Source of the DNA: Chloroflexota bacterium | Lineage (GTDB): Bacteria > Chloroflexota > Anaerolineae > Anaerolineales > Villigracilaceae | Length of the DNA stretch: 64,000 nt | NCBI GenBank assembly: GCA_016195815.1 | Contig: JACPYX010000019.1 | Location: 62,001 to 126,000, forward strand | Direction of reading: 5' to 3' | Made by a program: the position numbers and the translations under genes | The notes under the pieces: generated by a model | Databases searched by the model: none | Told to the model about the DNA's origin: nothing | Seen by the model: the letters and a program-made list of their open reading frames with translations, nothing else | Shown: positions 34,281-42,228 of the stretch, in pieces | Layout of the letters: each line of letters starts with the position of its first letter | How positions within the stretch are numbered: position 1 is the first letter of the stretch

Positions 34281-35897
34281 TTATTTTTTGGAAACCTTGC
34301 TCATTGCATATTCAGCCAGCGCGGTGATCGTCAGCGATGGATTGACTCCCGGATTGGCAGGCATGATCGAACCGTCAATGATGTACAGGCCAGGATAATG
34401 ATGTACTTCAAAATTTTCGTTCACCACGCCCTCGGCGGAATCTTTTCCAATCGGCGCGCCGCCTAAAATGTGCGCGGTGGTTGGCAGGCCCAATAAATTT
34501 TCGCCGAGCGAACCCAAAGCAATTCCGTTCGTGCGCTTCGCAAATTCGCGCGTCAATTCGTGCGAGCCTTTGACCTGCGCGTGGATTTCGTAACCGGGTT
34601 CTTTGTCCGCCACCATGCCGCGCCGGAGGAGCGTAAAGAAACTGCGGCCAATGCGGAAGCGCATACGATTATCGGCGTGTTGCATCACCAGTAAAATCGT
34701 CACGTTGTGCGCCCAGCCCGGCAAGATCAACGCCTTCAAAAAATCAATCGGGTGAGTCAACGCCCATCCAAAAAACCGCAGCAGACGCATCGGCGCGCTC
34801 ACGTCCGTGTCAATCAGCGGCGCGGCCAGAAAACGCATCAGCGATGAACCATCGGGATAGCGCACCGGTTCCACGCGCGTGATCTCATCGTGATTGTAGA
34901 TCGAAGAAATTGAAACGCCCTGCGAATAATTAATGTCCGATTTTCTGGAGACCGATCCGAGCAACGCTTCGGAATTTGTCCGCACCATGTCGCCGAGCCG
35001 CGGCGAAAGATTCGGCAGGGACTTTTTGACATCGCGCAGATTCAATAGCAGCTTGAGCGTACCCATCACGCCCGCAGACAGGATCACGCGTCTGGCCTGA
35101 ACCCGTTGCGGGTTCCGATTAAGAAGCGACGTTGAACGCTGGTAGCTAATTTCGTATCCCTCCCTCACCCCAACCCCTCTCCCATCGGGAGAGGGACTCA
35201 GGGTGAGGGGTTTGATATCAGTTACTTCCGCTTCCGAAATAATTTTTGCTCCGTTCTTTTCTGCAAAATACAAATAATTTTTGGGCAATGTGTTCTTGGC
35301 GTTGTATCTGCATCCGACCATGCACGCGCCGCAATGACGGCATCCCGCGCGCGCCGGGCCTTTGCCGCTGAAATATGGATCAGCGACGGTCACGCCTTCT
35401 TCGCCGAAATACGCGCCGACTTCTGTTGCGCGGAACGTGTGACCCATGCCGCGTTCATCGGCAAATTGTTTGAGTAGATGATCGGCCTTCCATAATTTGG
35501 GATTGCGCGCCGCGCCGAGCATTTTTTTGGCGGCGTCATAATACGGCTGTAAAACTTTTCCCCATGCCGCGTTTTGATTCCAGGCGGGCGTGGCAAACGT
35601 TTCATCGGTGGGAACTTCAAGCACGTTGGCATAACCAAGGCTTCCGCCGCCGACACCCGCGCCGTGCAAGACCATCGCGCCTTTGAGAATGCTGATCTGT
35701 AAAATGCCGTGCGCGCGGATGGCGGGAAGCCAGAGATATTTCCAGTATTGCCAGTTGGTCTTTGCGAAATCTTTGTCATCGTAGCGTTTGCCTTTTTCAA
35801 GCACGAGGACGGAATAGCCTTTTTCCGTCAGCCGCATGGCGGAGACGCTCCCCCCGAAGCCGGAACCGATAATGACGTAGTCGTAGACTTGATTCAT
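34281..35897 (-). CDS. GMC-family FAD-dependent oxidoreductase (cholesterol oxidase-like)
   Basis: A 538-aa oxidoreductase. The FAD Rossmann motif is YVIIGSGFGGSVSAMRL at the N-terminus. A cysteine cluster CRHCGACMVGCRYNAKNTL near 190 is typical of bacterial cholesterol-oxidase-like GMC proteins. The C-terminal HILGGAPIGKDSAEGVV and NPGVNPSLTITALAE are the substrate/FAD-domain signatures. The substrate is probably a sterol-, alcohol- or hopanoid-type molecule but is unknown. Residues about 230-246 (LTLSPSPDGRGVGVREG) are encoded by a palindromic dispersed repeat inserted in frame. The start follows GGAGGGCGCAGAA. Confidence 0.88.
   Translation of the reverse strand: MNQVYDYVIIGSGFGGSVSAMRLTEKGYSVLVLEKGKRYDDKDFAKTNWQYWKYLWLPAIRAHGILQISILKGAMVLHGAGVGGGSLGYANVLEVPTDETFATPAWNQNAAWGKVLQPYYDAAKKMLGAARNPKLWKADHLLKQFADERGMGHTFRATEVGAYFGEEGVTVADPYFSGKGPARAGCRHCGACMVGCRYNAKNTLPKNYLYFAEKNGAKIISEAEVTDIKPLTLSPSPDGRGVGVREGYEISYQRSTSLLNRNPQRVQARRVILSAGVMGTLKLLLNLRDVKKSLPNLSPRLGDMVRTNSEALLGSVSRKSDINYSQGVSISSIYNHDEITRVEPVRYPDGSSLMRFLAAPLIDTDVSAPMRLLRFFGWALTHPIDFLKALILPGWAHNVTILLVMQHADNRMRFRIGRSFFTLLRRGMVADKEPGYEIHAQVKGSHELTREFAKRTNGIALGSLGENLLGLPTTAHILGGAPIGKDSAEGVVNENFEVHHYPGLYIIDGSIMPANPGVNPSLTITALAEYAMSKVSKK
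35162..35210. repeat. Palindromic dispersed repeat inside the GMC oxidoreductase gene
   Basis: CCCTCACCC..CCCCTCTCCC - ATC - GGGAGAGGG..GGGTGAGGGG: a long near-palindrome of a type commonly interspersed between genes. Here it is in frame and adds about 17 Gly/Pro/Ser/Arg residues without a stop. Confidence 0.85.
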
Positions 35898-35975
35898 TTC
35901 TGCGCCCTCCGCAGCGAATTAACATGATTATAACAACAGCCGCCAGTCAACACTGGCGGCTGTCGGTTAGTCCGT

Positions 35976-38972
35976 TTAATATTCCCCCACAAACCGTTCG
36001 TGCACCCACAGGAATTCCTGGCGTTTGTTCATCACGCGGACGAGACCCCCGAAGCCGGGGTCTTTAGCTTTGAGCAGGGCGTGGAGCTCGCGCAGGGTGG
36101 TACCGTCAGAGCGGATGGCGACGCCGTGTTCGAGATCGGTTGAATCAGCCGCGCCCATGAATTCGCCGAGTTTGGTCGCTTCGCCGAGGGTCGCGTCAAT
36201 GATGGATTTGCCGAAGTTGAGTTGTTCTTCGATGGCTTCGTAGGCGGGTTTGTCGAGGGCGAGTTTGACGGCGGAGGAGGCGACAGGCAGAACCATGCTC
36301 AACGTGCCTGACAGGAATTTGAGATAAGGGCTGGCTTTCTTGAACCATTCGCGGTCAAGGTCGAGGTCGTAGACGCCTTTCTTCATGTCGCCGTTGTTGA
36401 GGACGGGGAGCGGAAGGCGGGAATGTTCGCACCACAGCACGAGGCGGAATTTTTCTCGAATCCATTCTTTGGGGTTGAATTTGCTTCGATCCAACGGGAA
36501 GAGACTGAAGAGGCGCGGTCCTTCTTTGGCTTCGTCAATGAGAAGATGAATGAGGTCATCAAAGTTTTTGTCGGCCTGACTGCGAAGACGGCGTACGTTG
36601 ACGTCAACGGTGTCCAATTTGTTTTCGATGGAGGAAAGTTGTCTTTCAAGGAATTCAATCGCAATTGGCTTGGAAGCGGCGGGGGCGTTGTGGAGGAGTC
36701 GTTCAATGGATTGCCACTCGTTGCAGACGGGGCACGGTTGTTCGGGACGAGCGCGTTTGAGATTTTCCATCAACTTGCTGACTTCAAACAAACCGATGCA
36801 TGGAACTGGATTCAAGCACGGCACAGTGACTTCACATCGCAAGCCTTCCCAGAAACTCTCGACCAAATATCTGACTTCTTCGGTGAGCATGGCGAGGAAG
36901 CGTTCGGGGTATGGCGCGCGGACGGTGATGTGGACGTCGTTGCCCTTGTGTTCGAGCAAGGCGCGACCGTTGTAGTCGTCGTCCAGCACGAGACCGCGCT
37001 GCCAGTGAACACTATCGGCGTAGTGTGCGCGTCCGAGCGAATATTTGTGCAGGCGGACGATGAGTTGGTAGAACAAGCCTTCGGCTGTGGCGGTGTTGCC
37101 TTTGTCGTCCACGATGCGGCAGATTTGGGTTTGTTGGAAGTCGCCTGCGGAGGGAGAGTCAAGCCATGAGGTGACAAAATTCTCGGGGCGGTTATCGGGG
37201 ACGAGTTGGGCGATGAGGGATTGGGGGTCGGAATCGGCGCGGGGCGAGGAGTCCGCTACACGGTAGGAAAGATCGAAGCGTTCCATCAGGCGGAGAAAGA
37301 TCGGGTGGAGAGTCCGCGCGTAACGGGAATCCGCCTCACGAGTCGGGTCATCCCATAAATGATTGAGACGCGAGAACTTCACCAAGCCATGTGCCTTGCG
37401 AGTCTCTTCGTCATCCAGCACGTAACTCATGGCGGTGGCGAGCCAGTCGGGGCGGAGGATGACGATGTCGCGCAGGGCGGGGTCATGCTGGTAATGCGTG
37501 AGATGACCGAGGCGGTGCGAAATGGTGAGGAAGAGGCGGGCGATCTCATCGTCCATGTTGTGGGCGCGGCAGATGGCGAGGACTTCGTCGAGCGGCAAAT
37601 AGGGGACGCTGCGGGCTTGCAGGGCGGCGCGGACATCGGCAAAACTTTTCGGCACGGAGCGACCGACTTCGGGCAGGTCGGCGGCGACGCGGGCGATGGC
37701 GTGTTTGAGTTCTTCGATGCCTTTGCGCTGACCGTGCGCGTCGGGCTTGCTGTCTACAAAGAAGAAGTCCACGACGGTTTCTTTGCCGAAGAGATCCCAC
37801 AGTTCCTGGCGGTCAATATCGGGCTGGCGCTGTTGAGGTCCGCCGTGCGTGGCGACGACGAGGATCTTGGCGCTCGGCTCGCGATGCTTGACCAGTTTGA
37901 TCCATTCCTTGACTTGCCCTGCTTGTGAACCTTCGCGCGGTTTCCAGACCACGAGATAGACGGCGGGTGCGCTGAAGAACAACTGGTGCGTGGGACGGTA
38001 GACGCGCTGTCCGCCGAAGTCCCAGCCGTTGAGGGTGATGGAGGTTTGGGGGTCAGTGTCAGTGACTTTGAAGGATTTGATTTCGATACCATGTGTAGAG
38101 GGATGTTCCTGCCATTCGTTGTTAAGCAGAGCGTCCATGAGGCAGGTTTTGCCTGAGCCACCTTCACCAACAAGAACGAGTTTGGCTTCGTTGAGAATTA
38201 ATTGTGCTGCTGCTTTGGCACGCAGATAGGCTTTGACACTTTCAATACCCTGTTTGTAGGCTTCGGCGAGTTCGGGGTTGAGGGGGTTATTGTCAAGGTC
38301 AAGTGGAAACAAGCTCTCGATTTGGGCGAGGGAAGGTGGTAAATCAGTTAATTGGTTGTCAGTAAGATATAGTGCTCGCAATTGTGCGAGTTTGCCAAGA
38401 GACTCGGGGAGTTTGGTTAGTCGGTTACCCCGTAGGCTAAGTGTCTCCAATTGAGTGAAATCTCCTAACCACTCGGGTGCTTCCTTCATTCGTGTGAAGG
38501 AGATGTCCAATACCTTTAACTGCCTGAGTTGCCTTATTAATTCAGGCAATGAGGTTAGTTGGTTGTGACGGATATGTAGCAACTGCAACCGTTTGAGTTG
38601 TCCCAGCGACTCAGGCAAAGACGTTAATTTGTTTTCTACAAGATATAGCGACTGCAATTGAGTGAGTTGTCCAATTTCAGCAGGCAGAGTAGCAAGTTGA
38701 TTGTTGGAAAGATCTAGCGATGTTAAGTTTGTGAGCCGCCCAATCTCTGAAGACACTTTTTTTAGTTTCACATTACTTAGCTTGAGTGTTCTCAAGCTTT
38801 TTATTCTCACCAATTCATCAATGAGCAAATCAAGTGGAAATGCCTCACCACGAAATGCGCCGCCATACTCTATTGTGGTGATTTCTAAGCCACTTAAATC
38901 CAATTTGTCACTACTGTCACGAGCAGCATTATCAATAATCGAAAGTATTTGTTTCCAAGATTTTCTGTTCAT
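35976..38972 (-). CDS. Roco protein (LRR - Roc GTPase - COR)
   Basis: A 998-aa Roco-family GTPase. Residues 20-235 hold about nine leucine-rich repeats (LTSLDLSNNQLATLPAEIGQL type). The Roc domain follows with P-loop LVGEGGSGKT near 274 and switch II WDFGGQRVYRPTHQLFF. The usual NKxD specificity motif is replaced by ATHGG. The COR domain (about 440-720) is followed by a CPVCNEW pair of Cys (possible zinc knuckle), a coiled segment, and a C-terminal domain with hydrophobic stretches (YLKFLSGTLSMVLPVASSAVKLAL). The LRR part looks AT-richer than the rest, hinting at a mosaic origin. Bacterial Roco function is little known. Confidence 0.9.
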   Translation of the reverse strand: MNRKSWKQILSIIDNAARDSSDKLDLSGLEITTIEYGGAFRGEAFPLDLLIDELVRIKSLRTLKLSNVKLKKVSSEIGRLTNLTSLDLSNNQLATLPAEIGQLTQLQSLYLVENKLTSLPESLGQLKRLQLLHIRHNQLTSLPELIRQLRQLKVLDISFTRMKEAPEWLGDFTQLETLSLRGNRLTKLPESLGKLAQLRALYLTDNQLTDLPPSLAQIESLFPLDLDNNPLNPELAEAYKQGIESVKAYLRAKAAAQLILNEAKLVLVGEGGSGKTCLMDALLNNEWQEHPSTHGIEIKSFKVTDTDPQTSITLNGWDFGGQRVYRPTHQLFFSAPAVYLVVWKPREGSQAGQVKEWIKLVKHREPSAKILVVATHGGPQQRQPDIDRQELWDLFGKETVVDFFFVDSKPDAHGQRKGIEELKHAIARVAADLPEVGRSVPKSFADVRAALQARSVPYLPLDEVLAICRAHNMDDEIARLFLTISHRLGHLTHYQHDPALRDIVILRPDWLATAMSYVLDDEETRKAHGLVKFSRLNHLWDDPTREADSRYARTLHPIFLRLMERFDLSYRVADSSPRADSDPQSLIAQLVPDNRPENFVTSWLDSPSAGDFQQTQICRIVDDKGNTATAEGLFYQLIVRLHKYSLGRAHYADSVHWQRGLVLDDDYNGRALLEHKGNDVHITVRAPYPERFLAMLTEEVRYLVESFWEGLRCEVTVPCLNPVPCIGLFEVSKLMENLKRARPEQPCPVCNEWQSIERLLHNAPAASKPIAIEFLERQLSSIENKLDTVDVNVRRLRSQADKNFDDLIHLLIDEAKEGPRLFSLFPLDRSKFNPKEWIREKFRLVLWCEHSRLPLPVLNNGDMKKGVYDLDLDREWFKKASPYLKFLSGTLSMVLPVASSAVKLALDKPAYEAIEEQLNFGKSIIDATLGEATKLGEFMGAADSTDLEHGVAIRSDGTTLRELHALLKAKDPGFGGLVRVMNKRQEFLWVHERFVGEY

Positions 38973-38978
38973 TGGCTT

Positions 38979-38984
38979 AGTCTA
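38979..38984 (-). promoter_or_regulatory. -10 box for leaderless transcription of the Roco gene
   Basis: TAGACT on the minus strand, six bases (AAGCCA) before the ATG at 38972; no Shine-Dalgarno. Confidence 0.4.
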
Positions 38985-39043
38985 TCTTCACGTTATGAGA
39001 GGTTATTTCCAAGATATTCTATCAAGTGCGAGAACGCTTACAA

Positions 39044-39097
39044 CTACACTTGTTCGATTTTCTCTTCTGCGAGGAGGTAGGCTTGGTCATGGGGCAT
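39044..39097 (-). pseudogene. Relic leader ORF, copy 1 (MPHDQAYLLAEEKIEQV)
   Basis: A 17-codon ORF ending in TAG. Its peptide resembles the first residues of many LRR-Roc proteins (AYxxAExKIxxA). It is 71 bp upstream of the Roco ATG on the same strand. Copies 2 and 3 lie at 39664-39708 and 40382-40465. I read it as a decayed duplicate of a Roco gene start; it could instead be a conserved upstream ORF. Confidence 0.55.
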
Positions 39098-39107
39098 GGT
39101 CTTAACC

Positions 39108-39202
39108 TTGATTTTCTTGATTTACCTGATTGCCATGATTGACTGGATTGCCTCGATTTTCAAAATCAAGGTAATCCTGTAATCCTTCTAATCATGGTTA
39201 AG
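39108..39202. repeat. 9-bp-period repeat plus 41-bp direct repeat, left flank of the GxxExxY gene
   Basis: From 39108 the sequence runs in degenerate 9-mers (CCTTGATTT TCTTGATTT ACCTGATTG CCATGATTG ...). It merges into a 41-bp unit (39162-39202) that recurs at 39638-39678 with 39 of 41 bases identical. The unit supplies the last codons (LNHD) and stop of the GxxExxY gene. Confidence 0.8.
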
Positions 39203-39571
39203 GATTTTGTTATTGTGGACGCGTTTGAATTGAAGGCTCTTCGCGCCGAATTTGATCAGCAGGCCGATTTCCATATTATACGCTTCAAGGTAATTCATGG
39301 CCTGGGCGAGGTGGACATCTTCCAGTTGAATGACGGCTTTGAGTTCGACCATGATCAGTTTTTCAAGGAAGAAATCCACGCGGCGGGTGCCGATCTCGAT
39401 TCCGCGGTAGAAGATGGACATTTCCTTTTCGCGTTCAAAGGCAAGGTTGTGATAGGGAAATTCGATTTCCAGTGCGCGCTGGTAGATGACTTCCTGAAAG
39501 CCGTTGCCAAGCGTGGAGTGGACTTTCATGGCGGCGGCGATAATGCGGCGGGTCAGGTCTTCGTGTTTCAT
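39188..39571 (-). CDS. GxxExxY protein (PD-(D/E)XK nuclease-like)
   Basis: A 127-aa member of the GxxExxY family (PDDEXK_3). The name-giving motif is GNGFQEVIYQ. The nuclease-like core reads RRVDFFLEKLIMVELKAV, i.e. D followed by E-x-K, consistent with a PD-(D/E)XK fold. The biological role of the family is not established. The gene is bracketed by 41-bp direct repeats and 9-bp-period repeats and lies within an accessory island, which suggests it is, or was, mobile as a cassette. Confidence 0.88.
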   Translation of the reverse strand: MKHEDLTRRIIAAAMKVHSTLGNGFQEVIYQRALEIEFPYHNLAFEREKEMSIFYRGIEIGTRRVDFFLEKLIMVELKAVIQLEDVHLAQAMNYLEAYNMEIGLLIKFGAKSLQFKRVHNNKILNHD

Positions 39572-39637
39572 ACCTTGATTTCCTTGATTATCATGATTCT
39601 GATCTTGATTGAGACAATTACTTGATAACCTTGATAA

Positions 39638-39678
39638 AAAATCATGGTAATCCCGTAATCCTTCTAATCATGGTTAAG
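39638..39678. repeat. 41-bp direct repeat, right flank of the GxxExxY gene
   Basis: Matches 39162-39202 at 39 of 41 positions (AAAATCANGGTAATCC start, CTAATCATGGTTAAG end). Between it and the GxxExxY start (39572-39637) are further TTGATT-type units. Confidence 0.85.
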
Positions 39679-39708
39679 ACGTGTGAGATAGGGTTGGTCA
39701 TGAGGCAT
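39664..39708 (-). pseudogene. Relic leader ORF, copy 2 (MPHDQPYL...)
   Basis: A 14-codon ORF ending in TAG. It begins with the same MPHDQ-YL as copies 1 and 3, but the similarity stops where the 41-bp direct repeat begins (LNHD then comes from that repeat). It is upstream of the GxxExxY gene on the same strand. This looks like a Roco leader cut by the repeat cassette. Confidence 0.5.
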
Positions 39709-39825
39709 GGGGAAAACCTGAAGGATGAAGGCTTGCATTGAGCGAAGTCGAAATGATGAAGTTTGCTCTTGAAAAAGAAATCGCCCCAGACGGTTGGTCG
39801 CAGGGCGATAGATTATGTCACTTGA

Positions 39826-40086
39826 TTACTTAAGCGGTTCGATGCGATGCAAGGGCTTGTTCTGCGCCGCGAGTTCCCAGAGTTCATGAAGTTCATCCTG
39901 ATGCAATGACGCCCATTCGACAACCATCCCAAGAACGCGTGGTGGCAAGTCTCCTGCGATGATGACGTTTGACCTAATGTTTACTTGCGCTTTGTATTCT
40001 CCATATTCGGCATGAAAATGCGGCGGGACGTGATCACCAAAGAACATCTTGATGCTGATCCCGAAGAAGCGGCTGATTTCAGGCAT
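39826..40086 (-). CDS. DUF4160 domain-containing protein
   Basis: An 86-aa DUF4160 protein with the signature ISIKMFFGDHVPPHFHAEYGEYKAQVNI and the later WASLHQDELHELWELA. It overlaps the stop of the upstream DUF2442 gene by 8 bp, so the two are translated together. This pair is recurrent in bacteria and has the size and layout of a toxin-antitoxin module, though no activity is established here. Confidence 0.9.
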   Translation of the reverse strand: MPEISRFFGISIKMFFGDHVPPHFHAEYGEYKAQVNIRSNVIIAGDLPPRVLGMVVEWASLHQDELHELWELAAQNKPLHRIEPLK

Positions 40087-40372
40087 GAGAAATTTCTTGA
40101 AGTTTTGGCAAAACGTCTTCAGGTTGCTTGCCTGTCAGTTTCAGGTAAATTCCCAACCCGTCCATATCCACATCTTCATTCCAAACCAGTTCGCCGCTTG
40201 AACCAGTGGTTACTTTCTCAAACTGGCTGTAATCATTCCACAGCGCGAACACCCCCTTGCCCGCAAATTCGGACAGGTCAACTTTGCCTTCCACGCCGTC
40301 TGAGAATTTGACGTGCAAGCAGAAATCTTTTAGGGGTTTGACTTCCTTCAGAATAGGTATGTTTTCTTCCAT
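40079..40372 (-). CDS. DUF2442 domain-containing protein
   Basis: A 97-aa DUF2442 protein. Recognisable parts are LHVKFSDGVEGKVDLSEFAG and ELVWNEDVDMDGLGIYLK. It is coupled to DUF4160 immediately downstream. There is no Shine-Dalgarno; TAGAAT ends 6 bp before the ATG at 40372, implying leaderless translation. That -10 box overlaps the stop codon of relic leader ORF copy 3. Confidence 0.9.
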   Translation of the reverse strand: MEENIPILKEVKPLKDFCLHVKFSDGVEGKVDLSEFAGKGVFALWNDYSQFEKVTTGSSGELVWNEDVDMDGLGIYLKLTGKQPEDVLPKLQEISHA

Positions 40373-40378
40373 GCTTTG

Positions 40379-40384
40379 ATTCTA
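40379..40384 (-). promoter_or_regulatory. -10 box for leaderless transcription of the DUF2442-DUF4160 pair
   Basis: TAGAAT on the minus strand, six bases (CAAAGC) before the ATG at 40372. Confidence 0.5.
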
Positions 40385-40465
40385 CCACTTGTTCAGGCGG
40401 CTTTTCGAGTGTCGCGCCGGTTCGATTTTGTTTTCTGCTTCGAGATAGGCCTGGTCATGGGGCAT
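40382..40465 (-). pseudogene. Relic leader ORF, copy 3 (MPHDQAYLEAENKIE...)
   Basis: A 27-codon ORF, the longest copy. After MPHDQAYLEAENKIEPAR it continues HSKSRLNKW and stops, resembling the AExKIxxAR-S-xxLxLS run that leads into the first leucine-rich repeat of Roco proteins. It is upstream of the DUF2442 gene. Conserved nucleotide blocks (GGTCATGGGGCATGG on the plus strand) are shared with copy 1. Confidence 0.55.
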
Positions 40466-40484
40466 GGGAAGAACCCACTTCCAA

Positions 40485-40583
40485 CTTCCCCCTAAAGGGG
40501 GAAGGGCTGATGCTTTCAAGGAATGCGGCTTGATTTTGATACAACATGATTCCGTTTTTTTAAATTCTCCCTTTTAGGGAGAA
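40485..40583. repeat. Two short palindromic repeats in the gap before the hydroxybutyryl-CoA dehydrogenase gene
   Basis: CTTCCCCC-TAAA-GGGGGAAG (40485-40504) and TTCTCCCT-TTT-AGGGAGAA (40565-40583). Both are perfect hairpins of a dispersed-repeat type. The rest of the 279-bp gap (40373-40651) holds only relic leader copy 3. Confidence 0.65.
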
Positions 40584-40651
40584 GCCCCGAAGGAGCAGAG
40601 GTGTTTATTCGTTCAGTCTATTTTACTCTCGCAAATGCTAATCGCTGACTA

Positions 40652-41497
40652 CTAATATCTATAAAACCCTCTCCCGCTTTTCCTTCCCAAATATCCTGCG
40701 TCCACCATCTTCCTCAGCAGGGGAGCGGGACGATACTTATCTTCGCCCAAGTCCCTCTGCAGAACTTCCATCACGAAAAGGACAACATCCAATCCAATTA
40801 AATCCGCCAATGTGAGCGGACCCATCGGGTGGTTCATGCCGAGTTTCATCACCTGGTCAATCGCCTCGGGCGTGCCGACATTTTCTGACAGCGCGAAAAT
40901 CGCTTCGTTGATCATCGGACATAAGATGCGGTTCGAGATAAAGCCGGGTGAGTCGTTGGCTTCGACCGGTTCCTTGCCCATCGTCCTGCAAATGTCCGAG
41001 ACGGTTTTGGTGGTCTCGTCAGAAGTGCCCAGCCCGCGAATGACCTCAACCAGTTTCATCAACGGCACGGGATTCATGAAGTGCATCCCGATGACTTTGT
41101 CGGGCCGTTTCGTCGAAGCGGCAATCTTGGTAATTGAAATCGAAGATGTGTTGCTGGCGAGAATCACTCCCTCACGCGCCGCGGCACCCATGTCTTTGAA
41201 TATCTTGAATTTCAGTTCGGGGTTTTCGGTGGCGGCTTCAATCAGGAGATCGGCATCTTTGGCGGTATCGAGATTACTGACGTACTTGATTCCGTCCGCC
41301 GCCGATTTTTGCTCTTTGGTCAGAGTCGCTTTCTCGAGCAGTTTGGCGGTGGACTTGTCAATCGCCGCTTTGGCTTTTTCGAGCGCGGCCGGCTGAACGT
41401 CCATGCAGGAGACGGTGTATCCACTTGTCGCGGCAACTTGCGCGATGCCGTTGCCCATCGTCCCTGCGCCGATGACGAAAATGTTTTTAATAGTCAT
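40652..41497 (-). CDS. 3-hydroxybutyryl-CoA dehydrogenase
   Basis: A 281-aa member of the 3-hydroxyacyl-CoA dehydrogenase family. The N-terminal NAD motif is [17 protein letters not shown]; the catalytic His is in [18 protein letters not shown] (about 138). The C-terminal domain [16 protein letters not shown] and SGRGFYRY end are typical of stand-alone short-chain enzymes (Hbd/PaaH). It acts on 3-hydroxybutyryl-CoA or related acyl-CoA, complementing the acyl-CoA dehydrogenase and ETF genes elsewhere in the window. GAGGAGATATT precedes the ATG. Confidence 0.95.
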   Translation of the reverse strand: MTIKNIFVIGAGTMGNGIAQVAATSGYTVSCMDVQPAALEKAKAAIDKSTAKLLEKATLTKEQKSAADGIKYVSNLDTAKDADLLIEAATENPELKFKIFKDMGAAAREGVILASNTSSISITKIAASTKRPDKVIGMHFMNPVPLMKLVEVIRGLGTSDETTKTVSDICRTMGKEPVEANDSPGFISNRILCPMINEAIFALSENVGTPEAIDQVMKLGMNHPMGPLTLADLIGLDVVLFVMEVLQRDLGEDKYRPAPLLRKMVDAGYLGRKSGRGFYRY

Positions 41498-41510
41498 AAT
41501 ATCTCCTCAT

Positions 41511-41595
41511 GTCGTTGCGAGGGCGAAACCCAAAGCAATCTCCTTGTTCATGATCTGAATCTTTGGGAGATTGCTTCTCGAAGACTCGCAATGAC
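41511..41595. repeat. Interspersed GTCGTTGCGA repeat, copy 3
   Basis: The ends GTCGTTGCGA and TCGCAATGAC, with internal AAGCAATCTCC and GGAGATTGCTT, match copies 1 and 2. It fills the gap between the DinB and hydroxybutyryl-CoA dehydrogenase genes. Confidence 0.85.
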
Positions 41596-41598
41596 ATT

Positions 41599-42087
41599 TT
41601 ATTTTTTATTTTCTTTCCAAAGCTTCACGTTGTTCTTGATCTGCTCGATATGTCCGGGAATGTGCTTCGAGTAAATGCTGATCCATTTCTCGAAAGTATA
41701 CGGCTCATTCATTTCGGGGTGGACAATCGAATGCGTGAACACTTCGTCGGGCTGTCGCTTGAGCAATTCGTAAGTTGACTTTCTGGCGAGCCGCAAAATC
41801 TCCAGCGCGTCCTCGAGGCTTTGCTCGTGATAATTCAATTGGATTGCCCATTGATCCTGGTCGTAGCCCATCAATGTGCCGCCCGGCTCGACGATTAATT
41901 TGCGGGCGCGTAACGCCGAGTTGGATTCGGAATCTGCCAGATGAATGATGATCTCGTGGACGCTCCACTCCTTCGGCTCCGGTTTGAACTTCATCGCTTC
42001 CTGCGGGACTTGGGCCAGCGCGGCTTTCAACAGGTCGAATCCGCGCCCGTACAACTCGATCTTTTCATTGCGTTCTTTAATATCCAT
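41599..42087 (-). CDS. DinB family protein
   Basis: A 162-aa four-helix DinB-like protein. Two of the expected metal-ligand histidines are visible: His in WSVHEIIIHLADSE and in YSKHIPGHIEQI. Such proteins are metal-dependent and some act as thiol transferases; the substrate here is unknown. I chose the ATG at 42087 because GAGGAGTTAAAA precedes it; an in-frame ATG at 42111 is less likely. It is divergent from the FemAB gene. Confidence 0.85.
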   Translation of the reverse strand: MDIKERNEKIELYGRGFDLLKAALAQVPQEAMKFKPEPKEWSVHEIIIHLADSESNSALRARKLIVEPGGTLMGYDQDQWAIQLNYHEQSLEDALEILRLARKSTYELLKRQPDEVFTHSIVHPEMNEPYTFEKWISIYSKHIPGHIEQIKNNVKLWKENKK

Positions 42088-42228
42088 TTTTAACTCCTCG
42101 CCTGTTTGCAATCGGCCTTGTGTTTGTGGGGAATAACGATTACGCGTGTCGTAATTCGATTATACATCAACCTGATTCTTGACCTTCCTCTTCCCGCCGC
42201 GCCTGCCAGCGTTTATACTCACGCCGAT

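Noticed and set aside
36423-37169. A 248-codon plus-strand frame opposite the Roco gene
   Set aside because: Antisense shadow with no ribosome-binding site or recognisable motif; the Roco frame is continuous through it.
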